A stretch of DNA of 64,000 nucleotides from Corynebacterium testudinoris (GTDB taxonomy: Bacteria > Actinomycetota > Actinomycetes > Mycobacteriales > Mycobacteriaceae): NCBI RefSeq assembly GCF_001021045.1, contig NZ_CP011545.1:2046001-2110000 (forward strand). The letters run 5' to 3'. The notes beneath the pieces are model-generated. The model saw nothing but the letters and a program-made list of their open reading frames with translations, ran no database searches and was not told where the DNA came from. The position numbers and the translations under genes are program-made. Positions 1 through 8,540 of this stretch are shown here, in pieces (the stretch's first letter is position 1; each line of letters begins with the position of its first letter).

Positions 1-2512
1 GGAACGTCTTCTCGCCTGTCTCCTCCAGGGGAACATAGGAGGCGCCGGAGGGCTCTTCGGGATCTTCCGCGTCCGCCCGCTCGACGGCATCAGAAATGAT
101 CTGATCGAAGCTGTCCTCTGTCTTTCCAGCCTTCTCAGTCTTCTCGGGCTTCTGGGCGTTGCGGCGCGACCGTCGAGAACGCTTCGGCTTCTTCTGCTCA
201 AGCTCTTCGCTCGGCTCATCGACAACGACGGCTGCAGCAAGCTCCTCGATGGACGCATGCTCGTCCTCATCCTGCATGGCGACTGCGGCCGGGTGACGAG
301 CCGGATCCTGCTCCGGCTTACGCCGACGCTCCGCCCGCTTCTCCTCATGATGATCGTGCGGTTCCTCCACCGGATCCTCATGCAGGATGATTCCCCGGCC
401 AGCGCAATGCTCACATTCCGTGGAGAAGGTCTCCAACAGGCCCGTGCCCAGGCGCTTGCGGGTCATCTGCACCAACCCGAGGGACGTAACCTCGGAGACC
501 TGGTGGCGAGTGCGATCGCGACCCAGCGCCTCCTTGAGGCGACGCAGCACCAACTCCTGGTTTTCGGGCAAGACCATGTCAATGAAGTCCACGACGATCA
601 TGCCGCCCATGTCCCGCAGGCGCATCTGCCGCACGATCTCCTCGGCGGCCTCCAGGTTGTTTCGCGTGACCGTCTCTTCGAGGTTGCCGCCCGAACCAGT
701 GAACTTGCCGGTGTTGACGTCAACGACCGTCATCGCCTCAGTGCGCTCGATGATCAGCGTGCCGCCAGACGGCAGCCACACCTTCTCCGACAGGGCCTTG
801 TGAATCTGCTCATCGATGCGGAAATGCTCGAAAGCATCAACCCCACCGTGGGCTGCGCGATCGTACTTAACCACGCGGTCCAGCAGATCCGGAGCCACCG
901 ACTGCACATAAGCGTGAACCGTGTTCCAGGCGCGTCCACCATCGACAACGAGCTGCGAGAAATCCTCGTTATACAGGTCACGCACAACCTTGACCAGCAT
1001 ATTCGGCTCTTCATACATCGTGATCGGCTTGGACCCCTTGGAGTGGGATTCCTTCTCCGCACGACGATGGATGTCTTCCCACAGCGAGTGCAAGCGATTG
1101 ACGTCGGCAGCGATAGCCTCTTCCGACACCCCTTCCGCCGCGGTCCGGATGATCGCCCCGCCCTGGCCGGGCACCACCTTGCTCAAGATCTCCTTGAGAC
1201 GAGCCCGCTCCGGCCCGGGGAGCTTCCGGGAAATACCAGCGCTGCGGCCACCCGGCACGTACACCAGGTACCGCCCCGCCAAAGAAATCTGAGTGGTCAA
1301 ACGAGCACCCTTATGGCCAAGCGGATCCTTGCTCACCTGCACGAGCACCTGATCACCCGACTTTAAGGCCTGCTCAATTCGGCGGCTCCGGCCCCCCAGA
1401 CCAGCGGCCTTCCAATCGACTTCACCGGCATAAAGAACGCCATTGCGCCCCTGCCCGATATCAATGAAGGCAGCCTCCATGCTGGGCAACACATTCTGCA
1501 CCCGGCCGAGGTAGATATTGCCGATCATCGACGCCTGAGCCTCCGACGTCACGAAATGCTCAACGAGCAGCTCATCCTCCAGCACACCCACCTGGGTAAC
1601 CAGACCGGGGCTATCGTGACGCTGACGCTCCCGCACCACCATGGTGCGCTCCACCGACTCACGACGAGCCAAGAACTCCGCCTGCGAAACAATATGGCGC
1701 TTCTTCCGCCCCTCCTCCCGCAGCTCGGTACGGCGGCGACGCTGCGCCTCCAGGCGAGTGGAACCACGCAACGCGGTGGGCTCATCGGGAAGCTCCTCAA
1801 CCAGCTCTGCCTCCACGGGCTCCTGCTCTACCTCTTCAACCCCCCGACCGCGGCTGGCGCCGCGGCGGCCGCGACGACGACGTCGAGAAGCAGCAGTGGA
1901 ACCTTCCTCATCCTCAGGGGTCTCCGTTGCTGCACCCGGCGGCATGAAAATAGGGGTGAACTGCTCGACCGCAGAACCCTCAATGCTCTCCGGAGCGGGC
2001 GTGATCGCGGGCTCAATATCGTCCTCCACGACCGCCGCGAGATCCGCCTCCACCTTCTCCTCGATCTGGTGGATCTCATTCTCAACATTCTTACGAACGC
2101 GCAGACGGATCTTTTCCTCCGGCTCTGCCGGAGCCTCCTCCGGGACCTCCTTGGTGACTGGAGCAACCAAGACGTCGAGAAGCGACAGGGCCTCAGCCCG
2201 CGAAATGGTGGACTGCGCCACCTTGGTCAACCCCATGCCTTCCAGCGCAACAATGAGCTCCTTCGACGTCACACCCAGCTGCTTAGCCAACGCATGAACA
2301 CGAACCTTCTCCCCGAGCTGCTCCCGATCAAAATCCGGGAACGCAACGTCGGGAGCCTTCTTAGCAACCTTCTTGGGGGCCTTCTTCACTGCCTTTTTGG
2401 CAGCCTTCTTAGTGGTCTTCTTCACCGCCTTGCGCGGGGCCCGGCGCTTCTTCGGCGCCTGCTCCTGCTCCGCAGGATCGTTGGACACGGTGGGTTCAGT
2501 GGAATCAGCCAC
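1..2512 (-). CDS. rne: Ribonuclease E/G, C-terminal end cut by window edge
   Basis: This gene encodes the endoribonuclease that processes rRNA and starts mRNA decay. I chose the GTG start because ACAGGAG lies 6 nt before it. About 837 codons are visible. Residues 15-50 are a Lys/Pro/Ala-rich tail, followed by an IF2-N-like helical segment (HALAKQLGVTSKEL). An acidic and then Arg-rich stretch leads into the S1 domain near residue 330 (NIYLGRV..AAFIDIG). The DNase-like catalytic part carries DVNTGKF near residue 600, and the Zn-link is CEHC near 703, as in the RNase E family. The remaining tail is charged and unstructured and runs off the left edge. The long N-terminal extension before S1 is typical of actinobacterial RNase E. 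Confidence 0.95.
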   Translation of the reverse strand, partial: MADSTEPTVSNDPAEQEQAPKKRRAPRKAVKKTTKKAAKKAVKKAPKKVAKKAPDVAFPDFDREQLGEKVRVHALAKQLGVTSKELIVALEGMGLTKVAQSTISRAEALSLLDVLVAPVTKEVPEEAPAEPEEKIRLRVRKNVENEIHQIEEKVEADLAAVVEDDIEPAITPAPESIEGSAVEQFTPIFMPPGAATETPEDEEGSTAASRRRRRGRRGASRGRGVEEVEQEPVEAELVEELPDEPTALRGSTRLEAQRRRRTELREEGRKKRHIVSQAEFLARRESVERTMVVRERQRHDSPGLVTQVGVLEDELLVEHFVTSEAQASMIGNIYLGRVQNVLPSMEAAFIDIGQGRNGVLYAGEVDWKAAGLGGRSRRIEQALKSGDQVLVQVSKDPLGHKGARLTTQISLAGRYLVYVPGGRSAGISRKLPGPERARLKEILSKVVPGQGGAIIRTAAEGVSEEAIAADVNRLHSLWEDIHRRAEKESHSKGSKPITMYEEPNMLVKVVRDLYNEDFSQLVVDGGRAWNTVHAYVQSVAPDLLDRVVKYDRAAHGGVDAFEHFRIDEQIHKALSEKVWLPSGGTLIIERTEAMTVVDVNTGKFTGSGGNLEETVTRNNLEAAEEIVRQMRLRDMGGMIVVDFIDMVLPENQELVLRRLKEALGRDRTRHQVSEVTSLGLVQMTRKRLGTGLLETFSTECEHCAGRGIILHEDPVEEPHDHHEEKRAERRRKPEQDPARHPAAVAMQDEDEHASIEELAAAVVVDEPSEELEQKKPKRSRRSRRNAQKPEKTEKAGKTEDSFDQIISDAVERADAEDPEEPSGASYVPLEETGEKTF

Positions 2513-2711
2513 GAATACTCCTGTAATTGTCAGCCGATCTGTCCCCCGGGCGCTGGCGAATAACATCGCCGCCGCCGCACAGGGGCAAACCGAAAAAATC
2601 TGTGGTGGTGTGTTCTATTCAGTTGAAACACTCCGGCGCGCATACCGCACAGCCTAAAAACCATTGTGGCACACCCTGTCAAAAAGATGGGGAACCACCT
2701 AGGCTGGGACC

Positions 2712-3425
2712 ATGGCGATGTTAAATACCTCTCACCCGTTCGGACTCATACCTTCTTTAATACTGAGTGCAGGCCTGGGCGCCATTTGTGTCCTCATCCA
2801 GCTGCGAATGTGGTGGTGGCTACTGGCAGTCGTCGTGATCCTCGCGGTAGTGATCTATCTAGCAGTCCCCCGCAAGGATTGGAATGCGGGCCTGGAATCC
2901 AGCCGACTGCCGCTCGACATCCAAGGGTCATGGAAAGACAACCTCATCTTCCTCCTGCCATTTCCCTTCATCGCCTTCTCCGGAATCATTTACCAGGCCC
3001 TTCCCGCCGCACTCGCCATCGCTGTGACCTTCTTCGGAGTCGCAGGAGCCCTGTTCATCGCCTTGCGATCAGCCCATAGCCGCTCACACAAAGAAACAAC
3101 AGCACTTGTCAGCCAAGCGCTCGCCGACACCTCCCCCACCGAAGCAACCGCCGAGCGGCTGGACGTTGCCGCCGAGCACCGAACCATCCTCGAAGCACTG
3201 CTCGCCGTCGGAGCCGTGGATGGAATCCGAGTCCGCGTATGGAAGCTCGCCGACATTACCGGTCTGAGCGCCGAGCAGGTCAAAGAGGAAACCACCGAGC
3301 TCTACCGCGCTGGGCTGGTTGGCGTATCCACGTTTGATTCCGGCGACGACATCACCCGTCACCTCGTTGACCTCTCCAAGATCGGCGTTCGAGTGACCGA
3401 AGAGGCTGGACTGATTAAGGTCTAA
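2712..3425 (+). CDS. Membrane protein with C-terminal winged-helix-like domain
   Basis: This 237-aa protein has no function I recognise. Residues 10-52 form two membrane helices and residues 75-117 two more, with an Arg/His-rich turn after them. Residues 150-237 look like a small winged-helix domain (hydrophobic helix, then KLADITGLSAEQVKEETTELYRAGL), so it may be a membrane-bound regulator; that is inference. A TAGGCT box at 2700-2705 ends 6 nt before the ATG, so the transcript may be leaderless. The gene is divergent from rne, with 199 bp between them and no other feature visible there. Confidence 0.75.
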   Translation: MAMLNTSHPFGLIPSLILSAGLGAICVLIQLRMWWWLLAVVVILAVVIYLAVPRKDWNAGLESSRLPLDIQGSWKDNLIFLLPFPFIAFSGIIYQALPAALAIAVTFFGVAGALFIALRSAHSRSHKETTALVSQALADTSPTEATAERLDVAAEHRTILEALLAVGAVDGIRVRVWKLADITGLSAEQVKEETTELYRAGLVGVSTFDSGDDITRHLVDLSKIGVRVTEEAGLIKV

Positions 3426-3510
3426 CTGGATGGGCGGCTCGCGGGGCTGGCGTTTCGGTTCCGCCTCTGGTGCGGGTTTTGTGGGCGATCCGATGTGATC
3501 GCGACGCCCT

Positions 3511-3822
3511 CCTCGCGACTTTTAGCCGAATTCTCGCCTCCCGGCCAGGCGCGACCTGGGGATACGCAACCGCCGATGCGCTCACGTCGCGACCAGCCCG
3601 TCGCGATCACCCCTCCTCGCGACATTTAGCCCAATTTCCGCCACCCAGCCACAAGCGACCAGGGGATACGCAACCGCCAAAGCCCTCACGTCGCGACCAG
3701 CCCGTCGCGATCACCCCTCCTCGCGACATTTAGCCGAATTCCCGCCACCCGGCCACAAGCGACCTGGGGATACGCAGACACCGAAGCGCTCACGTCGCGA
3801 CCAGCCCGTCGCGATCACCCGC
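3511..3822. repeat. Three tandem copies of a 104-bp GC-rich repeat
   Basis: Three head-to-tail units begin at 3511, 3615 and 3719, with an exact 104-bp period. Each starts CCTCGCGAC, passes GGGGATACGCA and ends CCCGTCGCGATCACC. Each unit holds GTCGCGAC/GTCGCGAT elements that can pair with the TCGCGAC at the start of the next unit. Copies 2 and 3 differ at only a few positions and copy 1 a little more. The array lies in the 469-bp gap between the end of the 2712 gene and the end of ndk, and I see no convincing gene there. A further degenerate TGATCGCGACG precedes copy 1. Confidence 0.9.
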
Positions 3823-3844
3823 CCCACCCTCGGCGCACAAATGC

Positions 3845-3865
3845 AAAAACCCCTCCGAAGAGGGG
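3845..3865 (-). terminator. Rho-independent terminator of ndk
   Basis: The stem CCCCTC/GAGGGG encloses a CGAA loop, which reads TTCG on the minus strand, and is followed by a run of T on that strand. It lies 30 bp past the ndk stop codon. Confidence 0.85.
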
Positions 3866-3894
3866 CTACAAGCAAGAAAGCGAGTTAATCAGGC

Positions 3895-4305
3895 TCAGAG
3901 GTTCGGGAACCAGATAGCGATCTCGCGCTCGGCGGATTCCGGGGAGTCGGAGCCGTGGACGACGTTCTCGCCGACGGTCAGGGCGAAGTCGCCGCGGATA
4001 GTGCCCGGGGTGGCCTTGGAAACCGGGTCGGTGCCGCCGGCCAGCTGACGCCATGCCTCGATGGCGCGCTCGCCTTCGACGATGCCGGCGACCAGCGGTG
4101 CGGAGGTGATGAAGTTGACGAGCTCTCCGAAGAAGGGCTTGTCTGCGTGCTCGGCGTAGTGCTGCTCGGCGGTGGTGCGGTCGGCGACGCGCAGGTCCAT
4201 GGCGGCGAGTTTGAGGCCCTTGCGCTCGATGCGGGCGATGATCTCGCCGACGTGGCCGTTGTTGACGCCGTCCGGCTTGATGAGGATGAGGGTGCGTTCA
4301 GTCAT
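3895..4305 (-). CDS. ndk: Nucleoside diphosphate kinase
   Basis: This 136-aa enzyme transfers the gamma phosphate between nucleoside triphosphates and diphosphates through a phosphohistidine. It begins [13 protein letters not shown] and carries the family signature NVVHGSDS, whose His is the active site. The length is normal. It is followed by a clear terminator at 3845-3865. The upstream gene on the same strand (4352-4717) ends 46 bp before it, so the two may be co-transcribed, but no strong ribosome binding site is seen. Confidence 0.97.
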   Translation of the reverse strand: MTERTLILIKPDGVNNGHVGEIIARIERKGLKLAAMDLRVADRTTAEQHYAEHADKPFFGELVNFITSAPLVAGIVEGERAIEAWRQLAGGTDPVSKATPGTIRGDFALTVGENVVHGSDSPESAEREIAIWFPNL

Positions 4306-4351
4306 GGTTGGTCACTCTACCGGAGGGGTGTGCGGGCCGCGATGTACTGGC

Positions 4352-4717
4352 TTAGCTATGGGTTCTTTTGAGTGCTTGTACGGCTTCGCGTGCGGTTTCT
4401 GGGGTGGCGTGGCGGAACCACATGGTGACTTGTCTGACGGCTGCGCCTTCGTCGCCGCGGTCGAGCATTGCTTGGAGGGTGGCTGTTTTCTCTTCGTCTA
4501 GTTCGACGGTGGTTGGTTGCTTTCCCGAGCCTGTTGATTTGAGTCCGAGGACGAGGAAGATTCCGGCGGCGAGGAGGGCCAGGATTGCTATGGCGTTGGC
4601 GTAGGCGAGGAAGCCAGATCCAGCCATCATGGGGGAGCCGTCGATGAGTTGTAGAACTATGGCTAGGAGGCAGAAGGCGGCGGCAAGGGCGAGGTAAACG
4701 GCGCGCATGGGCCTCAT
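4352..4717 (-). CDS. Small membrane protein upstream of ndk
   Basis: This 121-aa protein has two predicted membrane helices (residues about 5-25 and 35-60). A cytoplasmic tail follows from residue 65 with the acidic stretch ELDEEKTATLQAMLDRGDEG and the segment TPETAREAVQALKR. I do not recognise a named domain. A similar small membrane protein next to ndk is, as I recall, usual in corynebacteria, so this is probably a conserved lineage gene. It faces away from the pirin gene, whose leaderless start lies 57 bp to the right. Confidence 0.75.
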   Translation of the reverse strand: MRPMRAVYLALAAAFCLLAIVLQLIDGSPMMAGSGFLAYANAIAILALLAAGIFLVLGLKSTGSGKQPTTVELDEEKTATLQAMLDRGDEGAAVRQVTMWFRHATPETAREAVQALKRTHS

Positions 4718-4773
4718 CTTAACTCAGGGGTGATGTCGCGGACGTGCCAACATTTTCCACGTAAAATGGCAAC

Positions 4774-5796
4774 ATGTCAGATGCGAATCCGAATCCACAG
4801 GAGCTGAGTATTGCTCCTTCTCCCCCGCGTTGTCCTGATGGCGCGAAGGTTGAGATCATTACTGCTCGCGAGGTGCCGCTGGGTGGTCCGCGCGCGATGA
4901 CGGTGCGTCGTACGCTGCCGCAGAAGCAGCGCAGTTTGATCGGCGCGTGGTGCTTTATGGATCATTATGGTCCTGATGATGTGTCTGCGTCGGGTGGTAT
5001 GGATGTCGCTCCGCACCCGCATACGGGTTTGCAGACGGTGTCGTGGTTGTTCGAGGGGACGATTACGCACCACGATTCGGGTGGTCATCATGCGGTGGTT
5101 TTCCCCGGGGAGGTCAATCTGATGACTGCGGGGGCGGGCATTTGCCACTCGGAGGTGTCGACGCAGGAGACGACGACGTTGCATGGGGTGCAGCTGTGGA
5201 CCGCGTTGCCGGATGCTCATCGGCATGGGCCGCGTCGCTTTGATCATCACGCGCCTGAGGCTGTCGAGTTTGACGGCGGGCAGGCGCTGGTGTTCTTGGG
5301 CACGCTCTTCGGCGATGCCTCGCCGGTCACTACTTTCACGCCGCTGGTCGGCGCCGAAATCCGTCTCGCTGCGGGCGCGACGGTCAGCTTCGACGTCGAT
5401 GCCAGCTTCGAGCATGGTTTGCTTGTCGACGCTGGCGAGGTCGATCTCGAAGGCGTTCCCGTCGCCCGTGGCGAGTTGGCGTACACCGGTACCGGGGAGA
5501 CGCAGTTGCGTATCCGCAATACCGGGGATAGCCCGGCGCGGATGGTGTTCATCGGTGGGGAGCCCTTCACCGAGAACATCCTCATGTGGTGGAACTTCAT
5601 CGGCCGGGAGTACGAGGAGATCGAGCAGTTCCGCGAGCAGTGGCAGGCTCAGGACGAGCGTTTTGGGCATACTTACGGTTACATCGGCCACCACGCTGAT
5701 GGGTTGTCGTGGTTGCCGGCGCCGGAGTTGCCGCATTCCGAGATCAAGCCCCGCATCAATCCAGAGTCAATTGCCCGACCAGAGGAGAGAATCTGA
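4774..5796 (+). CDS. Pirin family protein
   Basis: This 340-aa bicupin resembles pirins, which bind iron; some act as quercetin dioxygenases and others as regulators. The N-terminal cupin carries the metal ligands in DHYGP and HPHTGLQTVSWLFEG, with further His residues in the following HHDSGG and the Glu in CHSE. The second cupin (about 180-280) is followed by an aromatic C-terminal tail. TAAAAT at 4762-4767 ends 6 nt before the ATG, so a leaderless transcript is likely. Its stop overlaps the next ATG by one base, making the first gene of a three-gene operon. The substrate is unknown. Confidence 0.9.
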   Translation: MSDANPNPQELSIAPSPPRCPDGAKVEIITAREVPLGGPRAMTVRRTLPQKQRSLIGAWCFMDHYGPDDVSASGGMDVAPHPHTGLQTVSWLFEGTITHHDSGGHHAVVFPGEVNLMTAGAGICHSEVSTQETTTLHGVQLWTALPDAHRHGPRRFDHHAPEAVEFDGGQALVFLGTLFGDASPVTTFTPLVGAEIRLAAGATVSFDVDASFEHGLLVDAGEVDLEGVPVARGELAYTGTGETQLRIRNTGDSPARMVFIGGEPFTENILMWWNFIGREYEEIEQFREQWQAQDERFGHTYGYIGHHADGLSWLPAPELPHSEIKPRINPESIARPEERI

Positions 5797-6116
5797 TGAG
5801 CACGACCGTTAGTCAAGACACTGACCGCCGCCGCTTCGTCATCACCGATGACGGGGAGACTGCCGGGTCCTCGCACTACCGGGACCATGATGCCGAGCGC
5901 ATCTTCTTCCACACCGAGATCGATGAGGCTTTCGGCGGGCGTGGCCTGGCCGGAACTCTCACGTCTGAGGCACTGGCCACGTCCGTCGCCGAGGGATTCT
6001 CCATCGTCGCGGTGTGCCCGTATGTGCTCAAGTGGCTGCAGACCCATGACAATGATATCGATTGGCGCAAGCCCACCCCCGCAGACCTGACGTGGTTGCA
6101 GGACAACCTGCGATGA
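5796..6116 (+). CDS. Small GCN5-like N-acetyltransferase (YidJ type)
   Basis: This 106-aa protein matches the short acetyltransferase family in which a compact GNAT fold carries IDEAFGGRGLAGTLTSEAL, with GRGLAG as the acetyl-CoA loop. It ends with YVLKWLQTH, which is typical of this family. I took the ATG at 5796 because AGAGGAGAG lies just upstream and it overlaps the pirin stop; in-frame codons further upstream lie inside the pirin gene. The substrate is unknown. The stop TGA overlaps the ATG of the next gene. Confidence 0.88.
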   Translation: MSTTVSQDTDRRRFVITDDGETAGSSHYRDHDAERIFFHTEIDEAFGGRGLAGTLTSEALATSVAEGFSIVAVCPYVLKWLQTHDNDIDWRKPTPADLTWLQDNLR

Positions 6117-6580
6117 GCCATTCGGCTCCGTATTTGGACAAGTTCTACCCGGAGATCTATCGCGGGTTGGGCGATGTCACCCGGAAACTTCGCGAGCTGT
6201 TCCCCGAGGTAGACCTGCCCATCAGCCTCATTGAGCTGGTGAACACCCGGGTCAGCCAGATCAATGGATGCGCGACCTGTTTGTCCATCCATGTCCCGGC
6301 GGCTCGCAGGGCTGGCGTGGAGGAGTTCAAGCTCGACACCCTCAGTGCGTGGCGGATGGTCAAGGAGTTCACTCCGCAGGAGCGCGCGGCCTTGGAGTTG
6401 GCGGAGACGCTGACGCTGCTGCCTCAGGATCGAGAGATCAGCCTGGCCGCCGTTGAAGCGTGCGAGGTCTTCGCCGAGGAGCAGGTTGCTGCGCTCGAGT
6501 GGACGATCATCATGATCAATGCCTTCAACCGGGTGTCCATTGCGTCTGGGCACCCGGTCATCAGGCCGCGAAAACGCTAG
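6113..6580 (+). CDS. Carboxymuconolactone decarboxylase/AhpD-like protein
   Basis: This 155-aa alpha-helical protein has the AhpD core NGCATCLSIH, giving the Cys-x-x-Cys...His redox centre of alkylhydroperoxidase-like proteins. The helix RVSQINGCATC follows PISLIELVNT as in the family. A peroxidase or thiol-redox role is likely, but the family also contains decarboxylases. It is the last gene of the pirin operon, with a 4-base overlap at its start. Its stop overlaps the end of the convergent DUF4233 gene by 4 bases. No terminator was found between them. Confidence 0.9.
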   Translation: MSHSAPYLDKFYPEIYRGLGDVTRKLRELFPEVDLPISLIELVNTRVSQINGCATCLSIHVPAARRAGVEEFKLDTLSAWRMVKEFTPQERAALELAETLTLLPQDREISLAAVEACEVFAEEQVAALEWTIIMINAFNRVSIASGHPVIRPRKR

Positions 6581-6999
6581 AGGTGCTGGGTGGTCAGCAA
6601 CCCGCGCTTCATTCTTTCGATAAGCGTGGAGCGCAGGTGCATGAGGTACCACCACACGATGATGAAGATGATGGCGATGATGCCCACCGAGGGGTGAATG
6701 AACACCCCGGCCAGCAGTAGTACCTGCAGCGCCAAGTTCACCGGCAAGGCCCACGGCATCCGCTGGAAGAAGGCCATGATGAGGTGCGCGGCGCCGAGGG
6801 CGGTGATGGCGACCCAGTTGAAGGTGGTCCAGTAGGCGCCGTCATCGACACGCAGGATGACGGTGAGGGCCAGCCAGATAGTGATCGCTTCGAGGACGAG
6901 CGTGCCCGCCATGACGCCACGGATTCCCTTCATCGGGTCCTTGGCGGGATCGTGGCCGGGCCCGAGGGGGCCCACCTCTGGGACGTCAGGGGTGCTCAT
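6577..6999 (-). CDS. DUF4233 membrane protein
   Basis: This 140-aa protein has four predicted membrane helices (about 28-50, 58-78, 83-100 and 105-122), with the motif DPMKGIRGVMAGTLVLEAI near the N-terminus and a basic C-terminus. It matches the DUF4233 family, which in mycolic-acid bacteria follows folC. The ATG overlaps the folC stop (ATGA), so translation is coupled. Function is unknown; its conserved place after folC hints at a housekeeping role. Confidence 0.88.
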   Translation of the reverse strand: MSTPDVPEVGPLGPGHDPAKDPMKGIRGVMAGTLVLEAITIWLALTVILRVDDGAYWTTFNWVAITALGAAHLIMAFFQRMPWALPVNLALQVLLLAGVFIHPSVGIIAIIFIIVWWYLMHLRSTLIERMKRGLLTTQHL

Positions 7000-8540
7000 G
7001 CAGGGTCCTTTCCAAACAAGGTGCGAGCCTCGCCAGCCGTGACGACGGAGCCGGTGATAACCACGCCCGCCCCGGATTGGATGTCGGCGTCTTCGGCGAG
7101 TTCGACGGCGAGGGCGTAGGCACCGGGGAGGGTGTCGTCGACGTGAACGCGTTCCTCGCCGAAGATCTCGCGGGCGGTTTCGGCGAGTTCGTAGGCATCC
7201 AGCGCGCGTGGGCTGGTGTTTTGTGTGATCACTACCTCGGAGAAGTAGGGCTCGAGGGCCTCCAGGATGCCGCGGGCGTCCTTGTCCCCTAGTACGCCGA
7301 CGACGCCGACGAGTCGGTTGAAGTTGAAGTCGCGCTCCAGCGCCTGCCCGAGGGCGCGGGCGCCGTGGGGGTTGTGCGCGGCGTCGATAAACGTCGACGG
7401 TGAGGTGCGCACTCGCTCCAGGCGTCCCGGGGAGGTGACCTGCGCGAAGCCGTTGCGCACGGAGGCGATGTCGAGGGTGCGGCCTGCCCCGGCGCCGAAG
7501 AAAGCCTCGACTGCGGCGAGCGCGATGGCCGCATTGCGGGCCTGGTGTTCCCCGGACAGCGGGAGGAAAATGTCCTCGTACTCGCCGGCCAACCCGCGGA
7601 GGGTGAGTTGCTGGCCACCGACGGCAACCGTCGAGGAGACGACGCCGAACTCGCTGCCTGCGCGGGCCACGGAGGCGTCGGCAAGCACTGCTTGTTCGAG
7701 GATGACCTGCATCGCGGCGGGGTCCTGCTCGGCGACGATGGCGACGTTGTCGGGCGGGGTGAGCAGATCATCGAGGTCCCACCGGGCCTTGATGATGCCG
7801 GCCTTCTCCGCGGCGATCTCCTCGATGGTCTCGCCGAGGTAGTCGGTGTGGTCGAGGCCGACGGGCATGATGACGGCGACGTCGGATTGGATGACGTTGG
7901 TGGCATCCCAACGCCCGCCCATGCCGACCTCCACGACCGCGACATCGATGGGGGTATCGGCGAAAGCGGTGTACGCCAGGGCGATAAGGACCTCGAATTT
8001 GGACATCCGGCCCAGGCGCTCATCGACCATCTCGACGAAGGGCTTGATCTCGTTCCACGTGCGAACGAAATCGCGCGGGTGGATCGGAGCGCCGTCGATG
8101 GCAATGCGCTCGGTCACCAGCTGCAGGTGGGGGCTGGTGGTGCGGCCGGTGCGCCGATGGAAGGCGCGCAGCAACGACTCGATCATTCGCGCCGTCGACG
8201 TCTTGCCATTGGTGCCGGCAATGTGGATCGCGGGGTAGGAATTCTGCGGGGACCCGAGCAGGTCCATGAGCATCTCAATGCGTTCGAGCGACGGGTCAAT
8301 CTTCGTCTCTGGCCAGCGGGTATCCAGCTCGGCGTCCGCCAGCATCAGCTCCGCGAGGTCCTGCGGGGTGACCTCCACGGTCGCAGGCTTTTCGACGTCC
8401 CCGAGCTCAATGTTGAGCTTGAGCCCCTGGTCCGTCACTTCGACGGCGTCGTTGAGGACGTCTAAGTCTTCCAAGTCCTCATCGTCGGCAGCATTGGCCA
8501 GGATCTCTTCGAACTCCCCGCGCTCTTCTTCGTTGGTCAC
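6996..8540 (-). CDS. folC: Bifunctional folylpolyglutamate/dihydrofolate synthase
   Basis: This 514-aa enzyme adds glutamate to dihydropteroate and to folates, using ATP. After an acidic N-terminal extension of about 75 residues ([24 protein letters not shown]), the Mur-ligase-like domain begins with the P-loop [14 protein letters not shown]. It continues with [12 protein letters not shown] and the magnesium site [14 protein letters not shown]. The C-terminal domain has DAAHNPHGA. The start is GTG, overlapping the valS stop (GTGA). The acidic extension is longer than in E. coli FolC and is known in corynebacterial homologues from memory. Confidence 0.95.
   Translation of the reverse strand: MTNEEERGEFEEILANAADDEDLEDLDVLNDAVEVTDQGLKLNIELGDVEKPATVEVTPQDLAELMLADAELDTRWPETKIDPSLERIEMLMDLLGSPQNSYPAIHIAGTNGKTSTARMIESLLRAFHRRTGRTTSPHLQLVTERIAIDGAPIHPRDFVRTWNEIKPFVEMVDERLGRMSKFEVLIALAYTAFADTPIDVAVVEVGMGGRWDATNVIQSDVAVIMPVGLDHTDYLGETIEEIAAEKAGIIKARWDLDDLLTPPDNVAIVAEQDPAAMQVILEQAVLADASVARAGSEFGVVSSTVAVGGQQLTLRGLAGEYEDIFLPLSGEHQARNAAIALAAVEAFFGAGAGRTLDIASVRNGFAQVTSPGRLERVRTSPSTFIDAAHNPHGARALGQALERDFNFNRLVGVVGVLGDKDARGILEALEPYFSEVVITQNTSPRALDAYELAETAREIFGEERVHVDDTLPGAYALAVELAEDADIQSGAGVVITGSVVTAGEARTLFGKDPA

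Noticed and set aside
3511..3822. CRISPR array
   Set aside because: The units are 104 bp with no unique spacers, so they are tandem repeats.
4777..5736. Open frame antisense to the pirin gene
   Set aside because: Arg-rich low-information translation; the sense gene has clear cupin motifs.
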